Positions 26,452 to 35,987 of a stretch of 64,000 bases of DNA are shown piece after piece. A program made the position numbers and the translations under genes. The notes under the pieces are model-generated. The model saw only the letters and a list, made by a program, of their open reading frames with translations. It searched no databases and had not been told where the DNA came from. The DNA is from Clostridiales bacterium (GTDB lineage Bacteria; Bacillota; Clostridia; Lachnospirales; Bianqueaceae), in contig JAILDJ010000004.1 in NCBI GenBank assembly GCA_024689505.1, positions 22,368-86,367 on the forward strand, written 5' to 3'. Within the stretch, counting starts at the first letter, position 1, and the number at the start of each line of letters is the position of its first letter.

Positions 26452-27123
26452 TTATAAGTTTTCATCGGACTGCGGCCGAAGAGAGAGGCTGATCTCCAGA
26501 TTCCCGTTGCGCGTGCGGAGTTCGTCGATGAAGGATTTTTCCGTTCCGGGTTTCTGCAAAGTGATATCATACGTGAGTCGGTTGAGGCTTCCTAAGTTGG
26601 TGGTCTTGACCTGGCGCAGATGAGCTTCAGAGGTGAAGCGGTCGAACAGGTCATCGAACATACCATTGTATTCCAGGTCTTCCGGTACCAGGATGCTCAG
26701 CCGACGTTCCTGGACCGGTTCTTTGCGCGTCCCGAATCCAATCGCATTGTACACGATCATGACAAGGCAGATGATGAGGGTGAACAGGACGGCGAACCCG
26801 ATATATCCCATACCACAGGCCAGGCCGATCGCCATGGCCAGGAAGATAGCACCGATCTCACGGGCTGTGCCGGGTGCGGAGCGGAAGCGGACCAGAGAGA
26901 AGGTGCCTGCGACCGCTACACCGGCCCCCAGATTGCCGCTGACCATCATGATCACGACGCTGACCATGGCCGGCAGCAACGCCAGGGTCTGGGCGAAACT
27001 GCGGGTGTACTGGGAGCGGAACATGTAGATGAGAGCAACGATAGAGCCCAGAAGCAGGGCGGAGATAAGACAAACAGCAAAGATGGTCGGTGTCAGAGAG
27101 GAAGAAATGATGGAATCAAACAT
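26452..27123 (-). CDS. DUF4956 family membrane protein
   Basis: Multiple TMs and GNLGAGVAVAGTFSLVRFRSAPGTAREIGAIFLAMAIGLACGMGYIG; overlaps the VTC-domain gene. Confidence 0.85.
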   Translation of the reverse strand: MFDSIISSSLTPTIFAVCLISALLLGSIVALIYMFRSQYTRSFAQTLALLPAMVSVVIMMVSGNLGAGVAVAGTFSLVRFRSAPGTAREIGAIFLAMAIGLACGMGYIGFAVLFTLIICLVMIVYNAIGFGTRKEPVQERRLSILVPEDLEYNGMFDDLFDRFTSEAHLRQVKTTNLGSLNRLTYDITLQKPGTEKSFIDELRTRNGNLEISLSLRPQSDENL

Positions 27124-27874
27124 AGCATAAACCTCGGCTTTCTATAGGATATGTAGAGGGGATGGCGGACCGGTGTGTCCGGATGCCGGTCGTGTACACT
27201 GTTCCGTATTTGGAGAAGGAGACCTGGTGGATCTTCAGTTCGCTCAGTGTATGGCACAGCCAGAGTGGCATGGCGGAAGCGGCTTTGATCTCCAGAAGGG
27301 ACTGGCCTTCCTCCAGCAGCTGCCGGCCGGAAACCGCCTCCGTCAGAGAAAGATGATCGCGGGACCATAAGATGTTGCGGTCCAGGGTGATCCTTAAGTC
27401 CGGATCGACGTTGGAGAAATACGCGGTGCGGTCGTAACAAAGGCGGACCACAGGGATCAGATCTTTATAATACCGGCGGAAATACTCGATCTCCCGTCCG
27501 ATCTGACTTTGATCCGGCAATGATGTACCTTTTTGAAAGCAATCGTCTACCTGTGCTTCCGGCAGTTCGATGCGCCTTTTATATACAACGGAATCATACT
27601 TTTTCTTAAGTTCGACGAATACGGGTTGCTCCGGCCGGACTGGACCATAACTGCGGACGCGCAGTTTTTCTTTGTAGGCCGGCTTTTCCAAAGATCGACG
27701 GATCAGCCTGAAATCCGGTGTATCATAATAGATGTTGCAGATCGTGCTCTCACCGTGCGGATCCGGGATCGTATGATCCATAAGGATCTTTGTCAGAGCA
27801 GTGCGCTGTGCTTCATTGATCAGGTATTTGACCTCGTGCCGTTGAAAAACGGCAGGTGTTTGGATCTCTGCCAT
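27116..27874 (-). CDS. VTC-domain (polyphosphate polymerase) protein
   Basis: RHEVKYLINEAQRTAL; NIYYDTPDFRLIRRSLEKPAYKEKLRVRSYG; VFVELKKKYDSVVYKRRIELP; LLEIKAASAMPLWL; FSKYGTVY. Start at 27874 with SD aggaggtg. Confidence 0.88.
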   Translation of the reverse strand: MAEIQTPAVFQRHEVKYLINEAQRTALTKILMDHTIPDPHGESTICNIYYDTPDFRLIRRSLEKPAYKEKLRVRSYGPVRPEQPVFVELKKKYDSVVYKRRIELPEAQVDDCFQKGTSLPDQSQIGREIEYFRRYYKDLIPVVRLCYDRTAYFSNVDPDLRITLDRNILWSRDHLSLTEAVSGRQLLEEGQSLLEIKAASAMPLWLCHTLSELKIHQVSFSKYGTVYTTGIRTHRSAIPSTYPIESRGLCYV

Positions 27875-27997
27875 GGCGGCACCTCCTTTTCTCTTTGTAT
27901 GAGACAAGTGTAACGTCCAAAAATGTCAAAAGTTTGAATGCGACGCAAAGAAAATGTGGATACGGTAAAGGAATTGTAAACAACACATTACAACTGT

Positions 27998-28026
27998 TTG
28001 ACAACGACTGGTAAGGAGATTATAAT
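27998..28026 (+). promoter_or_regulatory. consensus sigma-A promoter TTGACA-N17-TATAAT upstream of gntR
   Basis: ttgaca 27998-28003, tataat 28021-28026. Confidence 0.85.
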
Positions 28027-28035
28027 GAACGCAGC

Positions 28036-28055
28036 ATTGAATACATGGATACAAT
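28036..28055. promoter_or_regulatory. candidate operator palindrome
   Basis: ATTGAATACATGGATACAAT, 16/20 positions match its reverse complement, just downstream of the -10 box. Confidence 0.55.
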
Positions 28056-28070
28056 AGAACGGAAAGAACG

Positions 28071-28733
28071 ATGGAAACAAAGGAAACAGCCCGAAGCATC
28101 AACTTGACAGAACGGGTCTATCAAGAACTGCGTGAAAATATCCTCTCCGGCAAATATAAGGAAGGCGAAGCGCTTACAGAACTCGGTATCGCGAAAACAT
28201 TGGACGTCAGCCGAACGCCGGTACGCGAAGCGCTGCACCAGTTGGAGCAGGAAGAATTGGTCGAACTGCGGCCGAACCGTGGCGCGATCGTCAAAGGGAT
28301 CACGATCGACGATATCCGCGATATCTACGAGATCCGGTCTTTGATCGAAGGCCTTGCAGCTGCCCGTGTGGCAGAGCAGGCAACGGCAGAGGAGCTGGAT
28401 CAGCTGGAAGAGACGTTGGATCTGACGCAGTTTTACTTGGAACGTGAGAACTACGAAAAACTGGAGTCCATGGATGGGCGTTTCCACCAGCAGTTGTATG
28501 AGTTGTGCCGCAGCCGCATGCTGCGCCGTATTCTGAAAGATCTTCATAATTATGTGGGACAGTCCCGTGGCGCTTCTTTAAAGACCGAAGGACGGGCGCA
28601 GGAATCCATCAAGGAACATCGCAGAGTATTGGAAGCCATGCGGGCCCATGACCCGGAGCTGGCCAAGGAGCGTATGACGGAGCATGTGCTCAATACCCGG
28701 GCGAACCTTCAGAGGATCTACCAGGACCAGTGA
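28071..28733 (+). CDS. GntR family transcriptional regulator (FCD-type C-terminal domain)
   Basis: LTERVYQELRENILSGKYKEGEALTELGIAKTLDVSRTPVREALHQLEQEELVELRPNRGAIVKG. Confidence 0.92.
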   Translation: METKETARSINLTERVYQELRENILSGKYKEGEALTELGIAKTLDVSRTPVREALHQLEQEELVELRPNRGAIVKGITIDDIRDIYEIRSLIEGLAAARVAEQATAEELDQLEETLDLTQFYLERENYEKLESMDGRFHQQLYELCRSRMLRRILKDLHNYVGQSRGASLKTEGRAQESIKEHRRVLEAMRAHDPELAKERMTEHVLNTRANLQRIYQDQ

Positions 28734-28753
28734 TCTAACTCGGTATATAAACA

Positions 28754-28794
28754 GAAAAAAGTGGCATCGGAAGTGTGTTCTGATGCCACTTTTG
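28754..28794. terminator. bidirectional intrinsic terminator
   Basis: AAAAAAGTGGCATC-ggaagtgtgttct-GATGCCACTTTT between convergent gntR and ung. Confidence 0.85.
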
Positions 28795-28807
28795 GTATGA
28801 TCCAGGA

Positions 28808-29485
28808 TCAGATGTTTTCGATCTGCCAGTCGATAGGCGTCTTGCCGATTTGCTCGAGCATTGCGTTGGCTTTGGAGAAATGACGGCATCCGAAGAAGCC
28901 GTTGTAGGCGGACAGTGGGCTTGGATGCGCGGCTTCCAGGATGAAATGCCGCGGATTTGTGATCAATTTGATCTTATCCCGCGCATAACGGCCCCACAGC
29001 ATGAAGATCACCGGATCCTCCCGATCGTTCAGAAGCGAGATGATATGATCGGTGAAAGTCTCCCAGCCTTTGCCCCTATGGGATCCGGCCTGGCCGGCCC
29101 TCACTGTCAGCACGCTGTTGAGCATCAGGACGCCTTGGTCGGCCCATTTCTTCAAATATCCATTATTAGGGATATAGCAGCCCAGATCGCTTTGGAGCTC
29201 CTTGAAGATGTTGACCAAAGAGGGAGGAGCTTCTACGCCAGGCCGCACGGAGAAACTGTATCCATGGGCTTGACCAGGTCCGTGATAGGGATCCTGTCCC
29301 AGGATCACGACCTTGACGTCTTTATAGGCGGTCCCATGCAGACATCCGAAAATATCATACATATTCGGATAGACCGTCTGGGTTTTATACTCTTTGGCTA
29401 GAAAAGCGCGCAGTTCTTTATAATATGGTTTCGCGAATTCAGGGTCCAGAAGCGTCTGCCAATCGTTTTCAAATATCGCCGCCAT
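28808..29485 (-). CDS. ung: uracil-DNA glycosylase
   Basis: [49 protein letters not shown]. Start at 29485 with SD ggagg. Confidence 0.96.
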   Translation of the reverse strand: MAAIFENDWQTLLDPEFAKPYYKELRAFLAKEYKTQTVYPNMYDIFGCLHGTAYKDVKVVILGQDPYHGPGQAHGYSFSVRPGVEAPPSLVNIFKELQSDLGCYIPNNGYLKKWADQGVLMLNSVLTVRAGQAGSHRGKGWETFTDHIISLLNDREDPVIFMLWGRYARDKIKLITNPRHFILEAAHPSPLSAYNGFFGCRHFSKANAMLEQIGKTPIDWQIENI

Positions 29486-30716
29486 GGGGCTCCTCCGCTT
29501 TTGTGACGGTCTTCTGGCTGTCAAAGCCCCGGATCGGTTCCGGAAGGGTTTCTTCTTCGGACAGAGTGGAGTAGACGATCTCGCCGCGGATCAGGGTCAT
29601 GACAGGTTCTGCCTGCATATCCTCGATCGGGTCGCCTTTCCAAATCGCAAGGTCGGCCTGTTTACCGGTTCGGATGCTGCCCAGGATCTCATCGAGCCCA
29701 AGGATCGTCGCGGCGTTGATCGTGATCGCGGCACGTGCTTCTTCTGTAGGAAGACCGGCTTTGGCGGCCAGGGCGGCACACAGCGGCAACTGGCAGCAGG
29801 GGATCACAGGATGATCCGTCATGATGGCAACATGCAGCCCGGCCTTGTAGAGGGCAGCAGGGGTCTCGAACGTTTTATTGGTCAGCTCGAATTTGGAGCG
29901 GCTGCCGAAGGAGGGACCGATGATGGCCCGGACCTGTTCCTTCGCAAGCGCGTCGGCGATCAGGTGGCCTTCTGTGCAATGATCCAGTGTGATATCCAGA
30001 TCATATTCCTTCGCGATGCGCAGCGCGGTGAAAATATCATCTGCACGATGTGCATGTGCTTTCAGAGGGATCTCACGGTCCAGGACCGGCAGCAGCGGTT
30101 CCATCTGGAAGTCGATGGCGAAATCCGGATCCGCACCGTGGGCCTTCTTTTTGGCCTGATAATTCCGTGCTTTATTCAGTGTTTCGCGCAGGACCGCGGC
30201 CGTGCCCATACGGGTCATCGGCATACGGCTCTTACTGTTATAGACCCGTTTGGGGTTTTCGCCAAAAGCGATCTTCATGGCCAGCGGGGCTTTGATGATC
30301 ATATCATCGACCCGGCATCCGGCGGTACTGAGGGCGGCGAACTGGCCTCCCACGACGTTGGCAGAACCGGGACCCGTCGCGACGGTGGTGACGCCATGTT
30401 CCCTGGCCTCCCGTACCGCGATGTCCATCGGGTTGAAACCATCGATCGCCCGCATCTGCGGTGTGACAGGGTCGGTCATCTCGTTGATGTCATTGCCTTC
30501 GAAGCCGATGCCTTCTTCGCCCATACCCAGGTGACAGTGCGCATCGATGAAGCCGGGATAGATGTTGTACCCGGTGAGGTCCGCCGTCTGCCAGGCAGGC
30601 TCGGTCTCGATATGAGGGGCGACCTGAAGGATCGTGCCTTCCGAGATCAATATATCGCCAACGAAAGGTTCATCTCCTTCCATCGTAAAGATCTTGCCAT
30701 TTTGCAAAAGCAGCAT
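29469..30716 (-). CDS. amidohydrolase family protein (imidazolonepropionase-like)
   Basis: [46 protein letters not shown]. Overlaps ung by 17 nt. Confidence 0.87.
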   Translation of the reverse strand: MLLLQNGKIFTMEGDEPFVGDILISEGTILQVAPHIETEPAWQTADLTGYNIYPGFIDAHCHLGMGEEGIGFEGNDINEMTDPVTPQMRAIDGFNPMDIAVREAREHGVTTVATGPGSANVVGGQFAALSTAGCRVDDMIIKAPLAMKIAFGENPKRVYNSKSRMPMTRMGTAAVLRETLNKARNYQAKKKAHGADPDFAIDFQMEPLLPVLDREIPLKAHAHRADDIFTALRIAKEYDLDITLDHCTEGHLIADALAKEQVRAIIGPSFGSRSKFELTNKTFETPAALYKAGLHVAIMTDHPVIPCCQLPLCAALAAKAGLPTEEARAAITINAATILGLDEILGSIRTGKQADLAIWKGDPIEDMQAEPVMTLIRGEIVYSTLSEEETLPEPIRGFDSQKTVTKAEEPHGGDI

Positions 30717-30771
30717 ATGTGCACCTTCTTTCTGCATTTGTTTGGCAAAAGTATACCACGCGGCCGGGCCC

Positions 30772-30800
30772 TTGACAATTAAAAAAGCATTCGATATAGT
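30772..30800 (+). promoter_or_regulatory. putative promoter TTGACA-N17-TATAGT
   Basis: ttgaca 30772-30777, tatagt 30795-30800. Confidence 0.7.
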
Positions 30801-30854
30801 ACAGATGTATCATTCTGTGATTCAAAGGATTTCCAACCAAGGAGGGACCGGAAC

Positions 30855-31736
30855 ATGAAACAGATCCATATCGGGACCTGCATCCCGGGAACGCAGGCGG
30901 AGGCCTGGCTGCCCCATATGGTACAGGCCGGCTTTGAATGTGCCGCCATCAATTTCCATATGTCGCTGGAAGGCACCGATCTGAAAGAGCAGGCGGCTCG
31001 TGTGCGTGATCTTCTAGACGGCACAGGCGTCTATGTGTCTACGTTGGGATATTATTGTAATCCCTTGATGTATGAAGAGCATAAGGAGACGTTGAAGTAC
31101 GTGATACGTTCGGCGGCGGCATATGGTGCTGCAAACGTTGGGACTTTTGCCGGAGCGTTTGAAGGAGAGTCTGTGGACGCGGCCATGCCGAAATTCAAAG
31201 AGGTATTTACAGAGCTTGCGGCCGTGGCGGAAGATGAAGGCGTGCGTCTTGTCATCGAAAACTGCCCCATGGGCGGTACCTGGCGGCACACCACGTGCAA
31301 CATCGGATTCAATCCGAAAGCATGGGAGCAGATGTTCGATCTGGTGCCTTCTGAAGCGCTGGGTCTGGAGTGGGAACCCGGCCATCAGCAGATCCAATTG
31401 ATCGATCCGATCGCGCAGCTGCGTGAATGGGCGCCGAAGATCTATCATATGCATGGAAAAGATGCCAGTGTCGACATGGATGCCGTGCGCCGTTATGGCG
31501 TTTTTGGAGCAGTCGAATTCGCACCGCAGCGTACCCCTGGCTTTGGTGACCTGAACTGGAGAGATATCTTCTCCATCTTGAGAGAGAATGGGTATGAGGG
31601 CGACGTCTGCGTGGAAGGATATCATGATCCGATCTATCGTGGAGACTGGGAGATGACGGCGCAGCTGCACGCGCTTCAGTACCTGAAGTGGGCACGCGGC
31701 GGAGAGTTCGTACCGAATCCCTGGGATCAGAAGTAA
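30855..31736 (+). CDS. sugar phosphate isomerase/epimerase (xylose isomerase-like TIM barrel)
   Basis: VRLVIENCPMGGTW; LGLEWEPGHQQIQLIDPIAQLREWAPKIYHMHGKDASVD; VCVEGYHDP. Confidence 0.85.
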   Translation: MKQIHIGTCIPGTQAEAWLPHMVQAGFECAAINFHMSLEGTDLKEQAARVRDLLDGTGVYVSTLGYYCNPLMYEEHKETLKYVIRSAAAYGAANVGTFAGAFEGESVDAAMPKFKEVFTELAAVAEDEGVRLVIENCPMGGTWRHTTCNIGFNPKAWEQMFDLVPSEALGLEWEPGHQQIQLIDPIAQLREWAPKIYHMHGKDASVDMDAVRRYGVFGAVEFAPQRTPGFGDLNWRDIFSILRENGYEGDVCVEGYHDPIYRGDWEMTAQLHALQYLKWARGGEFVPNPWDQK

Positions 31737-31751
31737 CAAAGCAGTCAGAAC

Positions 31752-31795
31752 AAGTCAGCCTTGCCTTCGGAAACGGACGGGGCTGATTTTTTTGT
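31752..31795 (+). terminator. intrinsic terminator
   Basis: GTCAGCC...GGGGCTGATTTTTTTG. Confidence 0.8.
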
Positions 31796-31810
31796 GCAAT
31801 CGTGGATGCG

Positions 31811-31839
31811 TTGACGAAAATGTTTTTTTACATTATAAT
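31811..31839 (+). promoter_or_regulatory. putative promoter TTGACG-N17-TATAAT
   Basis: ttgacg 31811-31816, tataat 31834-31839. Confidence 0.7.
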
Positions 31840-31881
31840 GATCATGATATATTATTGTGGTTGTTTTGAAGGAGTTTTTTC

Positions 31882-32547
31882 ATGGCTACAGCAAAAGAAG
31901 TAAAGTATTTGTATTTCCCTTCTTGTAACTTTACTCGATTGTTCCCTGACGTTTCCGAGAAACTCAAGAGCTTCCTTGCATCGCGGGGCGTAGAGATCGC
32001 AGGTTGCTGCAGGAAAAGCTATGATCGCCTCCCGGAAGATATCGTACCGCTGACGATCTGTCAGACCTGTGCGATCATTATCGGAGAGAACAATCCCGAG
32101 CAGCCGCCGGTCAGCATCTTTGAATATCTGGACGCGCTTTCGGATCTGGACCTGCCGGATCATACAGGGGAGAGGATCGTGCTGCAGGATTGTTTCCGGG
32201 CCAGGACACATATGGCAGAGAAGAAGGCTGTGCGCAGTCTGCTGCAGAAGATGGGTTTCGTCATAGAAGACGCACCGGATCAGGAGGGTTTCGACGGCCG
32301 GTTCCTCATGCGTCCGATGATGCCGGGCAATCTCAAACTGGCACCGAAAACATTCAGCATTCTGGAAACATATGCGGATCCTTGTGCTCCAGAGGAAGGA
32401 CTGCGCCGGCTGCAGGCCTATGCTTCCGGAATCGGGCAGGATGCGGTGGTCAGCTATTGCAGTGCTTGCTGGCAGGGATTACGGGAAGGGCTTCCGGAAA
32501 GTGCCCGGTGCCTGCATATCGCCCAACTCTTGACAGAGCACATGTAA
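31882..32547 (+). CDS. Cys-rich protein resembling CCG-domain / HdrB-like Fe-S proteins
   Basis: YFPSCNFTRLFP; GCCRKSYDRLP; TICQTCAIII; VLQDCFRAR; YCSACWQGL. Confidence 0.45.
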   Translation: MATAKEVKYLYFPSCNFTRLFPDVSEKLKSFLASRGVEIAGCCRKSYDRLPEDIVPLTICQTCAIIIGENNPEQPPVSIFEYLDALSDLDLPDHTGERIVLQDCFRARTHMAEKKAVRSLLQKMGFVIEDAPDQEGFDGRFLMRPMMPGNLKLAPKTFSILETYADPCAPEEGLRRLQAYASGIGQDAVVSYCSACWQGLREGLPESARCLHIAQLLTEHM

Positions 32548-32607
32548 AAACGGATATACTCCCACTATGGTCGGGAATATCATAAATACAAATTTAGGAG
32601 GAGACCA

Positions 32608-34440
32608 ATGAAACACAGAAAGTTGGCAGCCTTGTTCGCGCTGCTTCTGGCTGCAGCCCTGGTCGTATCGGGCTGCGCCAAGAAGGATGCCGCGCCTGAA
32701 ACGCCGGCCGCGTCTGAAACTGAGAAAGAAAGCGCCGCGGAAGAAGCGCCGATCGCGGAAGAAGAATCCGCGGAAGAAGCGCCGGCAGAGGAAGAAGCGC
32801 CTGCAGAAGAGGCCGGAGCAGCCCTTCCGAGCCAGGAAGAATTCAGTACCAACCTCTCAAACACCATGAGTGCCCTGGGTGATTTCAACCAGACATCTGC
32901 TGAGGAGAGCACTCCTGTAAACAGTGATGCACAGGTCATTTCCGGCATCAACATGATGCGCCGCGGTTTCATCCCTGAGATCCAGGTCGTCGAGCCGGAA
33001 ACGCTGACAGAAGACGAAGAGAATCAGATGGATCGTGCCATGCGTGCTTATACGCCCGGCAGCGATACTCTGATCATCAATAATTCCACTTACTACTATT
33101 TCTATGATCAGCTGACGCCCGAGATGCAGGACATCTACGACGCGATCTACCTGGTCGCCATGGATCCGACCACGAAGGACAATATCGTTACCCTGTATAC
33201 GGACAAGGATCCGAACAGTGATGCTTTCGCAATGGATTATTATACCGCTCTGGCAGCGATCAGCTACGACCATCCGGAGCTGTGGTGGATCTATCCCTGG
33301 AACGGTGCTTACGGTATCGATGCGTACATCGGTAAGCCGGCCAATGGCCACAATATCATTTACCTGCAGATGAGTGCACCATACGATGGCTTCGAGACGG
33401 ACGTTACCGCATTCAATACCGCGGTCGAGCAGTTCCTGGCCGACATCGATACCACGAAATCTGACGCGGAGATCGCGCTGCAGGTCCATGACAAGCTGAT
33501 CGGCATGGCCACCTACGATAATGAAGTCCTGGAAAAGAACCTGAACGATTATGCGCATACTGCGTTTGGGCCTCTGGTCCGCAATTCCCGCGGAGCTGCA
33601 AATACCTGCGTCTGCGATGGCTATTCCCTGGCGTATGAATATCTGCTGGGACAGCTGGGCATTCCGGCGACGGTCGCTACCGGTATGGCAGGCAACGCCG
33701 GCGCGGACGGCGGTCTGGGCGGACATGCCTGGAGCTTGGTCCAGCTTGGCAACAAGTGGTATGAAGTCGACGCTACCTGGGACGATCAGACCGATCTGGA
33801 AGACATGATCAAAGCACAGTTCACTCCGGATTCTTTGGAATACCAGGTCTATATGGAAGTCGTTTCCGATACCGAGTATATGGATCGTGTCTATCATGCT
33901 ATGTATTGCCTCATGACTGCGGACATCAACAATTACGTCGCACCCGCGGAAATGATCTACTACACCAAGGATGGTCTGTATCAGGTGACATTGGTCGGTG
34001 ATTCCATGCGTGAGCGTTTCTGTGATTATAAAGACAGCAAGGATACCTTCCAAGGCGCGATCACGCGCCTGCTGCCTGTGGCTGATGGTTCTCTGATCGA
34101 TGCGGCTGCCGGCACAGCCGAGGAGACACCGGCGGAAGAGGAGCCTGCGAACGATCTGGTCGGCACCTACTATGTCAGCGAGTACAACGGCTACACCGAG
34201 GCGGAGCTGACCGAAGCCTACGGCGCGAAATACTATGAGAGTCTGATCATGTTCCAGCTGGATAACGGCGGCAGCGGCCAGGTCATGCTGGGCGGAGCCT
34301 CTATGCCGATCACCTGGGAATTCGATGGTTCCATCTTGACGCTGAGCACCAGCGAGGGCGTGATCGTTCTTCCGCAGGTCGATGGTCAGTTCTATTGTAC
34401 GGACGTTGACGGCAATATCTACGTTTTCTCCAAAATGTAA
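32608..34440 (+). CDS. transglutaminase-like domain lipoprotein with acidic Ala/Glu linker
   Basis: Lipobox VVSGCAKK; NTCVCDGYSLAYEYLLGQLGIPA...GGHAWSLVQLGNKWYEVDATWDD (Cys-His-Asp). Confidence 0.85.
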   Translation: MKHRKLAALFALLLAAALVVSGCAKKDAAPETPAASETEKESAAEEAPIAEEESAEEAPAEEEAPAEEAGAALPSQEEFSTNLSNTMSALGDFNQTSAEESTPVNSDAQVISGINMMRRGFIPEIQVVEPETLTEDEENQMDRAMRAYTPGSDTLIINNSTYYYFYDQLTPEMQDIYDAIYLVAMDPTTKDNIVTLYTDKDPNSDAFAMDYYTALAAISYDHPELWWIYPWNGAYGIDAYIGKPANGHNIIYLQMSAPYDGFETDVTAFNTAVEQFLADIDTTKSDAEIALQVHDKLIGMATYDNEVLEKNLNDYAHTAFGPLVRNSRGAANTCVCDGYSLAYEYLLGQLGIPATVATGMAGNAGADGGLGGHAWSLVQLGNKWYEVDATWDDQTDLEDMIKAQFTPDSLEYQVYMEVVSDTEYMDRVYHAMYCLMTADINNYVAPAEMIYYTKDGLYQVTLVGDSMRERFCDYKDSKDTFQGAITRLLPVADGSLIDAAAGTAEETPAEEEPANDLVGTYYVSEYNGYTEAELTEAYGAKYYESLIMFQLDNGGSGQVMLGGASMPITWEFDGSILTLSTSEGVIVLPQVDGQFYCTDVDGNIYVFSKM

Positions 34441-34456
34441 TACCAGAAATACCAGC

Positions 34457-34497
34457 AAGAGCCTTCCCTTGACAAGGGGAGGCTCTTATATTATAAT
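34457..34497 (+). terminator. intrinsic terminator overlapping a consensus promoter
   Basis: AAGAGCCTTCCCTTGACAAGGGGAGGCTCTTATATTATAAT. Confidence 0.75.
34469..34497 (+). promoter_or_regulatory. consensus sigma-A promoter TTGACA-N17-TATAAT embedded in terminator hairpin
   Basis: ttgaca 34469-34474 (hairpin loop), tataat 34492-34497. Confidence 0.75.
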
Positions 34498-34503
34498 CTT
34501 GTC

Positions 34504-34727
34504 AAAACAAGAGCAAAGGTTGGTGAATTTTTCGTGGACGACGGTCCTTACCGAGAATGTTCCAAAACTGAATAATCCTATTTCAGACGGGGTGCGAATG
34601 TATCCGGTCTGCTTTTGTTTACGCAGCATGCTTGGATATGTCTATCATTTGCGGCATATGAAAAGCACATAGTATGGCTCTGCCATATGAAATATAGTTA
34701 CGATAAGGAGTTTTAAAGCACGCATCT
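34504..34727 (+). other. long (~225-nt) putative 5' leader of CorC-family gene
   Basis: Non-coding between predicted TSS and ATG at 34728; includes hairpin TATGGC-tct-GCCATA (34673-34687). Confidence 0.4.
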
Positions 34728-35987
34728 ATGGATACGACCATGATCATTGTGATCATTCTCATGATCCTTTTGTCCGGGTTCTTCTCAGCCACGGAAACGG
34801 CCTTCACAGGGGCCAATTATATACGTTTGAAAAGCATGTCACAGGATGGTAATAAGAGGGCAGCCAAGGTATTGGATCTTCTGGAACAGTACGACCGGCT
34901 GATCTCTACTTTGCTGATCGGCAATAACGTCGTCAATATCATCGCCAGCACGCTGGCTACCGTTCTGTTCACGCGCTGGTTCTTGCACAATGGACCGGTC
35001 TGGTCCACGATCTGCATCACGCTGCTGGTCCTGTTCTTCGGAGAGATCACACCGAAGACCATCGCCAAGCAGATCCCTGAGAAATTCGCCTGTGCAGTCG
35101 TGCGTCTGGTACGTCCTATGGTCATTTGCCTGACACCGGTCAATTTCCTGATCAGCCACTGGCAGAAAATACTGGCAAAGGCCTTTGGCAACGAGGAAGA
35201 ACAGGCCGTCACCGAGGACGAGCTCATGACCATGATCGACGAAGTCGAAGAGGATGGCATCCTGGATGAGCAGGAGAGTGATCTGATCCGCTCCGCGATC
35301 GAGTTCCATGATGTGACAGCGGAGGAGATCCTGACACACCGTGTCAACGTCATCGGTGTGGAGAAAAACATGACGATGGAAGAAGTAGGTCAGGTCTTCA
35401 GTGAGCACAGTTTCTCACGCCTGCCGGTCTACGAAGAAACCATCGATGAGATCATCGGCATCCTGCACGAGCGGGATTATATGCACTGCCTGCTGCACCA
35501 GGAGACCAATTGGACCGATAAGATCCAGCCGGCTGCCTATTTCCCCGAAAACATCAAGATCCAGAATCTGCTGGAAGAACTGCGGCAGAAGCAGAGCCAC
35601 ATGGCGGTCATCGTGGACGAATACGGTGGCACGCAGGGTATCGTGACGATGGAAGATATCCTGGAGGAACTGGTGGGTGAGATCTGGGACGAGCACGACA
35701 AGGTGGTGGTGGACCATCGCCAGGTCGACGACAAGACCTTCGTGATCTCCGGTGCCATGGATCTGGATGAGTTCTTCGAACTCCTGGATGAGGAGGTCGA
35801 CGAGGACGAATACGAGTCTACGACAGTCAGCGGCTGGGTCAGCGAAATGTTGGAGAAGATGCCGGTGGCTGGTGATACATTTGAATTCCGCAACCTGACA
35901 CTGTTGGTCCAGGTCGTCGCGGACCGTAAGGTCGAACGGCTTCTGGTCGTGAGGAAGGAAGCGGCGGAGGAGAAAGAAGATGCCTGA
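34728..35987 (+). CDS. HlyC/CorC family (CNNM + CBS domains) transporter
   Basis: [84 protein letters not shown]. Confidence 0.93.
   Translation: MDTTMIIVIILMILLSGFFSATETAFTGANYIRLKSMSQDGNKRAAKVLDLLEQYDRLISTLLIGNNVVNIIASTLATVLFTRWFLHNGPVWSTICITLLVLFFGEITPKTIAKQIPEKFACAVVRLVRPMVICLTPVNFLISHWQKILAKAFGNEEEQAVTEDELMTMIDEVEEDGILDEQESDLIRSAIEFHDVTAEEILTHRVNVIGVEKNMTMEEVGQVFSEHSFSRLPVYEETIDEIIGILHERDYMHCLLHQETNWTDKIQPAAYFPENIKIQNLLEELRQKQSHMAVIVDEYGGTQGIVTMEDILEELVGEIWDEHDKVVVDHRQVDDKTFVISGAMDLDEFFELLDEEVDEDEYESTTVSGWVSEMLEKMPVAGDTFEFRNLTLLVQVVADRKVERLLVVRKEAAEEKEDA

Noticed and set aside
29484-30782. 432-aa plus-strand ORF
   Set aside because: Shadow ORF opposite the amidohydrolase gene, which has proper motifs and SD.
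32857-34458. 533-aa minus-strand ORF
   Set aside because: Shadow ORF opposite the transglutaminase lipoprotein.
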